A stretch of 14,392 nt of DNA from Oehlia diaphana (Eukaryota; Glomeromycota; Glomeromycetes; Glomerales; Glomeraceae): positions 1-14,392 of the forward strand of contig QZLH01002444.1 in the NCBI GenBank assembly GCA_003833135.1. Direction: 5' to 3'. Below the pieces are notes generated by a model. That model was not told the origin of the DNA. It made no database searches and worked only from the letters and a program-made list of their open reading frames with translations. Each line of letters starts with the position of its first letter. The first letter of the stretch is position 1. Position numbers and translations under genes: made by a program. This document shows, piece after piece, positions 7,921 through 14,392 of this stretch.

Positions 7921-9542
7921 TCACTTAAAAATTTGATAAATTGAATTTTCAAAACATTATAATTTTGGATTACTAAACTCTTATTACTTCATCTTACAGA
8001 TAAAATAATTCTTTATGATCATAAGCATCAGTGAAATGATGATTTTTAAAAGCAAAGTATTTAACTCTTTTTATTTTCATGATATATTCTTATATTGTAT
8101 AAAATATTGTCTTGTCCAACTTTTTCTCATTTTATTACTAAGTAATAACTTCTCGAAAAAAGTTATTTTTGAGAATTTATCAAAAATATTTCAAAAACAT
8201 TTGTATTCATTATTCATAACAAGAGTCAAATCTAAATATTCTAATTTAAAAGGAAGTATTTGACCTAAATTTTGCAGTATAATTGAGCCAAGTTCAGTAT
8301 CTAAACCTGCTCCAAAATCGTAATTTGTATCCGATAGTAAGATAATTAAGGATTTGTTTAATGTTTTCAATTAATTTGAATATTAAATAAATGTCTTAAT
8401 TATTAAATTCAGTTAGTTCAAAGAATTTAATTTTCGTACAATATATATCTTGTAATTAATTTAGGTATTTGTGATTTCGATTCAAGAAGTTGTGTATCTG
8501 ATACATTATCGATGAAATAATTTCAAATAAAAATCCAAAATTTTCTAAATAATCTCCAGATTTATGTAATAATAATTCTATTGACTCGAATATCTCATCT
8601 ATAAATAAAGATTTTAATTTAAATGGTTTAGTTAAATTAATTATTTGTTGAATAAAATTAAATCTAAAAAATAACAATACATAATATAAATACATTCTAA
8701 AACATTTAATTGTTCAAATGCTTCATTTAAATTATTTATATCTTCAAAATCAATATTGTAAAATATAATTATGTTTAAAGTATTTAAACAATTAGAATTC
8801 AATAATATTGGAGGAAATCATCAATAAAACAAATTTTTAAGATTTTTTTGTGATTTAATTAATTGTGATAAATATTCTATAGCTGTACTATCTTTATATT
8901 TATCAAAATTTGAAATATAAAGTGATGAAATTGAATTTGCAATTAGAAATTAAAAATTTTAATAAAGGAAAACTAATTTCAAGATAAAAAATTTTGATAT
9001 TACAAATGAAATGTAAACTTTGTAAAACTGATTCAGAATTAATATCAAAATATTTATGATGATGTGTAATATCAAAAGCATATAAATTTGCTTTATTTTC
9101 AATGAATATTTTAATTAATAACTTATAAAAAAATTTTATTTTGTGTATTCCTAAGAAATAATAATAAACGTTGTTTATTTTTTTTAACAGCTGTAACCCA
9201 GTTTTCAATACAATCACCAATCAAAAGTGCATCTAAATGTTGAATAAAACTAGGATAATTAAATAATGGAGTTAAATGATTTATACCAAATCCATTTAAT
9301 TCTATTTTATCATTATCATATAAATTAATCAAATAAGTTTCAACAAAACGAATTTCATGATATTCAATGTTAAAATAGTTTTTACGAGATATAATTGTTC
9401 CCATACTAATGAATTGCCAAATGACACCATAATCTATTGACTAAGATACAAGAATGTAATGTTGAAAAATCATTCCGAAAATATTGCATAATATCGCCAA
9501 TAATTCGGGTAATCCTCCTGAAAATATTTTTGAACACGCCAT
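7921..9542 (-). pseudogene. F-box/leucine-rich-type protein pseudogene, copy 2
   Basis: Reading the minus strand from the ATG at 9542, the protein can be followed almost end to end in shifting frames. MACSKIFSGGLPELL comes first, then QYFRNDFSTLHSCILVNRLW (from 9486), the block 9404-9123 with LFNYPSFIQHLD, and KLLIKIFIENKANLYAFDI (ending at 8903). These are followed by LSQLIKSQKNLKN (from 8940) with two adjacent stops at 8823-8818, NLNEAFEQLNVLE, KPFKLKSLFIDEI and KSGDYLENFGF (8695-8456), CTKIKFFELTEFNN-stop (from 8440), GSIILQNLGQILPFKLEYLD (8331-8194) and RVKYFAFKNHHFTD (from 8068). The first two blocks are an F-box, the rest a leucine-rich-like region, as in the large Rhizophagus F-box family acting in SCF ubiquitin ligases. 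At least eight frame changes and several stops make it non-functional. It converges on the Sel1 gene. Confidence 0.8.
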
Positions 9543-10324
9543 ACTAAAATGAAAAAAAGAAAGGGAAGGAGAGGTTGTTGTTTGAAATTTGGTTTGTGCG
9601 ATTCCGATATTGTTGCACAATTAATTTATGCATGTCGATCACTTCGTTCACTTAAGATAGAAATTCCTACAACAGACTACCGGTTCAAATCCTACAGTAA
9701 TAGAGGATGAAATTGTAAGTATAATGTAGGATAACTCTGTATATTGTTACATTTTTATGTATTTCTCTAGTCCTTATGAAGTTAATAGAATTATCTAACC
9801 ATCAGTTTTGGTGATAAACGAAAAATAAAATATAGGGAAAATTAAAAGATTTTACGAAATATTTCTGGAATTGACTGTCAGTACTGCCTCTTTCGGCGTA
9901 TCTGTAGCGACCAAAATACAGAGAACAATTGGTAAAATATCAGTTTCTATTAATGAGTCATAAGACACTATCTATCTACAGTGAAAATCTAGATCTCTAA
10001 TTGTGACTCATCAACATTTGTCTAAATCCGTCCAACAAAATTTGGTACGTATTAGGGATTTGAGTATTGTGCAATAACTACCGATTGTTGTCCATCACCT
10101 GATTTTGCAAAACACATCTTTCATCAGTTTGTAGAAAAACCTTTGAGTCTATTTGATCCTGAATATGGAAACGCTATGTAATATATATTAGAGGTATTGC
10201 TTCAACATAATCAACGCCACTTCGTAAGAAAATAATGTATTTCAGGCACATAAATATAGGTCATATAGAATCTGCACACAACACATGTTTCCGGAAATCA
10301 ATATATCGTACATGATTCTATTGA
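9543..10324. other. Intergenic DNA with a foldback
   Basis: Just upstream of F-box relic 2 (minus strand) is a pyrimidine-rich tract (9550-9590) that may be its old promoter. A B-box-like GGTTCAAATCC at 9682-9692 has no tRNA fold around it. A frame open at 10056-10178 (plus) gives protein-like text such as DFAKHIFHQFVEKPLSLFD, but it is too short to assign. The rest shows nothing recognisable. Confidence 0.4.
9953..10011. repeat. Foldback with TGAGTCA ends
   Basis: ATGAGTCATAA at 9953-9963 and TTGTGACTCAT at 10001-10011 are reverse complements over 10 of 11 positions, and the odd pair could be G-U in RNA. Each arm carries TGAGTCA, the core site of the fungal bZIP regulator Gcn4 and of AP-1. 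It could be a small inverted-repeat element or a paired regulator site; nothing intact lies nearby to be controlled. Confidence 0.45.
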
Positions 10325-10735
10325 AAATTTGGAAGTACGGTGATAGTGACGATAACGTGTTTGTAGTTTGCGCTTGCTTCGGTTCTCGCATGACTTATTA
10401 CCCACGATTTTCTTAGGAAAACAAGTTTAAGTACAGAATCATGGATCTCATTTGAGTGAATACTGGGAATGACGTTAACTTCCTTATATAATAACGAGGC
10501 CAGAGACTTAGCCTTATGGAAAACTGAGATGCCCAACGAACCAGGAAGTATTACAAATCTCGTTCTTGTTGAGAGTGATCACCTGACAAAATTCACAGCA
10601 GGTGAATTAAATGGAATCTGGGGAGGAGATTTGGTCGATCTCTTGAAGATCATACATCATTTTGAAGCAAGAATATTGGCGTGTCTAGAATCACAGGATC
10701 GAGGTAGAAGTTCATTCTTAGAGTCTAGGGTCTAG
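10325..10735 (+). pseudogene. Possible Crinkler-type N-terminal fragment
   Basis: An 88-codon frame from ATG 10469 contains EARDLALWKTEMPNEPGSIT. The pattern 'A-x-DL-x-LWK-x-x-x-P' resembles the end of the ubiquitin-like N-terminal domain of Crinkler (CRN) proteins, a family abundant in Glomeromycotina and used as host-translocated effectors in oomycetes. The same frame upstream to about 10325 has VIVTITCL, like the CRN start, but is interrupted by three stops. No C-terminal effector domain is visible downstream, and a stop at 10733-10735 ends the frame. The assignment rests on one short motif and is tentative; the stretch is richer in G and C than its surroundings, which supports a coding origin. 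Confidence 0.33.
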
Positions 10736-10750
10736 AAATGTCTAGAAATG
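10731..10750 (+). repeat. Tandem 10-mer TCTAGAAATG
   Basis: Two exact adjacent copies (10731-10740, 10741-10750), preceded by the related GAGTCTAGGG, overlap the end of the Crinkler-like frame. Probably a slippage duplication. Confidence 0.75.
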
Positions 10751-12340
10751 CATTTTTTTCGTACATGATATAAACTATATTATAACATTTTTAAAGAACA
10801 CGTTTCAGTTATCGATGCGAAGTTTGTATTGTTTTTATTCTTTTCAAGGCTTTATTAGCGTAATCTTTTTAACTTTACTTGGTATACATAATCAGACTAA
10901 AAGAATTCACCATAAGATACCGTTAATATGAAAAGGGTAATATTTAATTTAAAATTCAATTTTCTCACTATATAAATACTGCACTTAGTGTACTAGTATA
11001 TTTATATGATGGATTCTGTATTATTTTGAAATAGTTGCTATAAATTTATATGAATAAGATAAGATGGAAAATATATAATATATGTTTTATAAAATCATAA
11101 GAATAATTTAAAAGAGAAAACAGCCTAGAAGATTATTTGCTCATATCGAAAAATTTGAAAAAGCACATTTTATGACAAATCGAAAAAAAATGAAGAAGTC
11201 GAGACAATCCGATTACTTAGATTAAATTGCAAAACATCAATTCAGTTTAAATTGCATATTTTTGATTATTTAAATATCACTTATTAATTAAATTTAAACC
11301 AAAAAAAATGTTTTAGTACTAAATTCAAATTTAAAGTTTTTTTTCTTTTTTTTTAGCTTGGCCTCAAGTTTAGTGGAAAGCCTCACCCAAAAAACTTTCT
11401 AATTAACCTCGGTACATTTATAGTAATATTTCAATAAATATCGTAAAAATATTAGTCATTAAAATTCCGCCATATTTCTGAACAATAATGAAAAAATAAG
11501 AAAACATTTTGTATATACAATTATACATTTGAAGTAAAAAACATTTTTTATTATTAATATTATAATTTATGTATGTATTTTTTTATTATCTGTTATACAA
11601 TAAATATTATTCGATGATTTTAATCAGCTTTAGTATCATTCTTTCGCAAAGTACAAAGTAATTAGTAATTTAAATTTGAATTAATAAGGCACAGCTAAAA
11701 TAATAAATAATGTTGAAAAAACCTTCACGGTTAAAAAGGACTTAATCGGTTAATTAAGACAAACTGAAGTTATCCAAAAGAGTTTGTTTCGAAAATTCAC
11801 TTCAACTCTAATGCTTAAGGATTTTGTAAAAACTCTTATTGCGAATCAAAATATAATAAACGGTTTAAAAAAATTCATGATGTGTCGTTTAAAAATTTCG
11901 TCATTTCTGAGGTCGATAATTTTTTTGGAATTTTTTTTTTTTTTATCCGGTATCACGTGATTTTTTATAATTAAAAATGGTTATAATAAATCGATATCCA
12001 AATCACGTTCTCGGGCGTGCCGAATAACTATTAATTATTTTTAATATGCTTAAATGTTTAGTCATCATTCAACTGCAGAATTTTATGATATATAAAAATT
12101 TCGATCGTCAATTGATTTGACCTAGAAATAAAATTATAGCTTCTTATGACTTAAATATTGTGTCTTCACAAAAACCGTGAGACGTTTTACAAAATAAATG
12201 AAATGTAATATAGGGTAAATATTTAAAAAAAGTTTACCGGTGGTAAGGGCAGTAATATTAGCAAAAATCTTACGTTACACTTAATAAACAATCATGTGAT
12301 CTAATATTTTGATTTAATTGGTTACACTATATCTTACATA
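10751..12340. other. Long AT-rich stretch without genes
   Basis: No coding frame or known element is recognisable on either strand. Visible items are a T14 run at 11931-11944 followed closely by the palindrome ATCACGTGAT (11952-11961), a TTACC/GGTAA inverted pair near 12234-12246, and a 20-mer at 12283-12302 matching 37-56. The last kilobase before the right-hand block may hold the 5' flank of that element. Confidence 0.5.
12283..12302 (+). repeat. Second copy of the 20-mer at 37-56
   Basis: AATAAACAATCATGTGATCT differs from 37-56 only by T for C inside the CACGTG core. Both lie next to mobile-element-like sequence, so this may be part of a dispersed repeat or an element end. Confidence 0.5.
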
Positions 12341-12348
12341 CATGAAAA

Positions 12349-12525
12349 GGAAAAAAAAACTCTTTCTCCTTTTTTCCATTTCGTTAGGTTTCCGCAGTAA
12401 AATTTTTGCGAGTTCGTACTTTTAACTTTCTAAGAAAGTTCAAAGAGAAAGAGGCCCTTGACGGGCACCTCGGGCATAAGACGAGGCTTTTATTATTTTC
12501 AACAACCCATAACTTAGGGCTATGG
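12349..12525 (+). promoter_or_regulatory. Hairpin-rich leader of the right-hand open frame
   Basis: Five stems can be drawn: GGAAAAAA/TTTTTTCC (12349-12356 with 12370-12377), AACTTTC/GAAAGTT with a 3-base loop (12424-12440), GCCC/GGGC (12454-12457 with 12463-12466), CCTCG/CGAGG (12468-12472 with 12482-12486) and CCATA/TATGG (12507-12511 with 12521-12525), the last covering the start codon. CCTC at 12468-12471 could instead pair with GAGG at 12451-12454, so two exclusive folds exist. The patch is clearly richer in G and C than the DNA to its left. A structured 5' untranslated region of a mobile element is a reasonable reading; no known ribozyme core was found. Confidence 0.4.
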
Positions 12526-14392
12526 CTCCTCCTTCTACCAAACACACAGTAATAGACTGGTCCACTCCTTCAACATCTTCTTTCGTTCGTCTAGGTGAAC
12601 AACCATTATCACAAGAAGACCCTCACTCTAATATATATGATATTACATATCCGGTTCCTATTACTACAAAAGATATTTTATCCCTCGATATTGATGATAT
12701 TCTCGATTATCGAGAATTTAACACAGATGAGAACGACACCCTAGACTATCAAGAGTCTGATATAGACTGGGAGGAAAATTATAAAGAATATTGTGAAGAA
12801 TATATTCAACCCCCACCTTCACTTAACGAGGTTATAATTGAATCAACTACATTGAATATTGAAGAAAAAACACTTGAACATGTTACTACTCCCAATGACA
12901 ACATACCTTCTATGGTTACTTCCCCAGAAGATACTACACCTTCTATAGCCACGTGTATTGAAGAAGACACACCTTCTCTGGTCCCTCATATCGAAGATGA
13001 TAACACTAGCGATATAACCGACAAATATATACCTCATATAGGTATTCCTACTGCTAATAATCCCTCTTGGACAGAAAACAATTTTTCGTTCCTCATCTCC
13101 TTCGAAAAATTTCACGTGACTAAGTCACATAGAACAGGTTTCAACAAGATCTACGAATTTAGGCGTTCAAGAAGTTTCTTTTTTGAGTTTGTTGATCAAC
13201 TTCCAAACACCAATGAAATCCATTTGAAAATTTACACAAATGACTATCATATGTCATCGACCCCTATTNTTTTTTTCCTCACAAAGAGTAATTCCCAAGC
13301 GGATTCAAGACAAATATTTTAATTTAATACGGAAAAAATTATTAGAACGTATATCCTTTATCAAATCACGTGGTCAGACCAAATCACAACACAATCACAT
13401 GACCAAGACCTTTTTCAATTTTTCGTATAAGAAATATAGATTCTATTTTGGGATTTACCAAGCCTGTTCGCACCCAGTTTACACCTTCAAAGGAAATAAC
13501 TTTACCCCCTCCTGTCTGGTACCTAGTCCTTTTATCATGACTAACGATCGCAAAGCATGTATTGATCATTTCAACAAGTTGACTTTCTATCACAATGACA
13601 ATACGTCAGAGAAGTCTCTAAATACGACAGAACTTCAAGGAAAAACTCTTCATGCTACACGATTATTCACCGATTGGCGGGATCACAGTATAAAAAAGCG
13701 TTTTTCTTCACGACAAGGCACGACGTTCCTTACCCAATATCAGGCTAATAGTTATGAGAACATCGTTCACAAAGGACAAACTTACATATACAAAAAACTG
13801 TTTAGTAATCTTAACTACAATTTTAGTACAAAATCAAGTACCAAACGTCAACAAAAGAAACGTTTTGATCGCAATTGTAGACGTGTATGTAATGACGCCG
13901 GTATTCATGCCGCCACCGCATCAAGAAAGGAACTCCTTTTGGCATCACGACGCAAATCATTTTTAATGACACGTTTTGATCATATCCGTAAACCGCTCAT
14001 GCACCTTAAATACCGTACAAAATTTGACTGTCCATTACAGGAAGATTATGATTTTCCAATACCGAATTTAACCTACTCATCACAGAGAAATCACAACTAC
14101 CGAATTCCGACTGTACCACAACCAATCAGTTTTCTCCCTATCGTGGAAGTATTTCAACCTTCAACTTCTACTTCCTCATTAGATTTATCTAAAGTCCCGG
14201 ATGACCTAAAAGCGTATATACCTGATCATCCAATATATAAAGATGATCTCTACAATCAACTTACGGAAAAACAAAAGGCACAACGCCAACCTTTAAAAGT
14301 GGGTAGTAAAGCTTGGAAAGATCACGTACGACAGCTCAAACACTTGAAGGATTACGAGCTTTTGACCGAGCAACTTGACATTGAAACACGCG
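12522..14392 (+). CDS. Unidentified large protein, probably mobile-element encoded (3'-partial, split at an N)
   Basis: The frame from ATG 12522 (first after an in-frame stop at 12510) reads 249 codons to 13268. Base 13269 is N in front of a T7 run. The original frame stops at 13320-13322, but the frame starting at 13270 has no stop for 374 codons to the window end. If the N is not a real base the two join into one protein of at least 623 residues. The N-terminal 180 residues are acidic and Ser/Thr/Pro-rich with loose repeats (three TPS- or IPS-containing units at about 124-155). A Phe-rich block follows (about 185-240). The middle is basic (KRQQKKRFDRNCRR at about 441-454), and the last part has DYDFPIPNLTY and LKVGSKAWKDHVRQLKHLKD. 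No catalytic motif is recognisable. Codon use, with many C-ending codons, differs from both intact genes. I suspect the N-terminal part of a retrotransposon or transposon protein, but cannot name the family. Confidence 0.6.

Noticed and set aside
8015..8263. 82-codon plus-strand open frame
   Set aside because: Antisense to the C-terminal half of F-box relic 2, where the minus strand gives the coherent protein.
9682..9692. B-box-like GGTTCAAATCC suggesting a tRNA or tRNA-derived SINE
   Set aside because: The T-stem pairs in only two of five positions, and no acceptor stem, anticodon arm or A box could be found.
10318..10536. 72-codon minus-strand open frame
   Set aside because: Antisense to the Crinkler-like fragment; no recognisable protein text.
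12434..12525. Self-cleaving ribozyme (HDV-like or hammerhead) at the leader
   Set aside because: Hairpins are in series, not the nested double pseudoknot of HDV-like ribozymes, and the hammerhead CUGAUGA core is absent.
12843..13115. 90-codon minus-strand open frame
   Set aside because: Antisense shadow of the acidic N-terminal part of the large right-hand frame.
13384..13966. Short frames at 13384-13593 (minus) and 13754-13966 (plus)
   Set aside because: Both lie within the 374-codon open frame that continues the large protein, in other registers.

Overview
The window looks like nuclear DNA of an arbuscular mycorrhizal fungus (Glomeromycotina, most like Rhizophagus). The intergenic DNA is very AT-rich, gene 1 carries a short GT-AG intron, and the recognisable families (BTB-BACK-TLDc, Sel1-repeat, F-box/leucine-rich, possibly Crinkler) are ones greatly expanded in that lineage. 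The assignment rests on protein-family resemblance and composition, not on a marker gene.

Layout. 1-290: palindromic, GTATAC-rich repeat DNA. 281-650 (minus): a decayed reading frame, probably from a non-LTR retrotransposon. 989-2463 (plus): an apparently intact two-exon BTB-BACK-TLDc gene. 2464-3800: AT-rich DNA with a weak coding relic. 3801-4558 (plus): a badly broken F-box/leucine-rich pseudogene, followed by an unassigned decayed frame at 4560-4877. 5649-7289 (plus): an apparently intact single-exon Sel1-repeat gene. 7921-9542 (minus): a second, longer relic of the same F-box family, with at least eight frame changes. 9953-10011: a small foldback ending in TGAGTCA. About 10325-10735 (plus): a possible Crinkler-type fragment. 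10751-12340: AT-rich DNA without genes. 12340-14392: a compositionally different block with a hairpin-rich leader and a long open frame that runs off the window and is split only by an ambiguous base at 13269.

Only two genes look functional. Neither forms an operon, and nothing links them in one pathway: both encode modular protein-interaction proteins of the adaptor or signalling kind. The two F-box relics face each other across the Sel1 gene and share an exact 20-base stretch in opposite orientation. The right-hand block is the best candidate for something uncharacterised: a protein of at least 623 residues, with an acidic repeat-bearing N-terminus and a basic middle. I do not recognise it; it is probably part of a mobile element.
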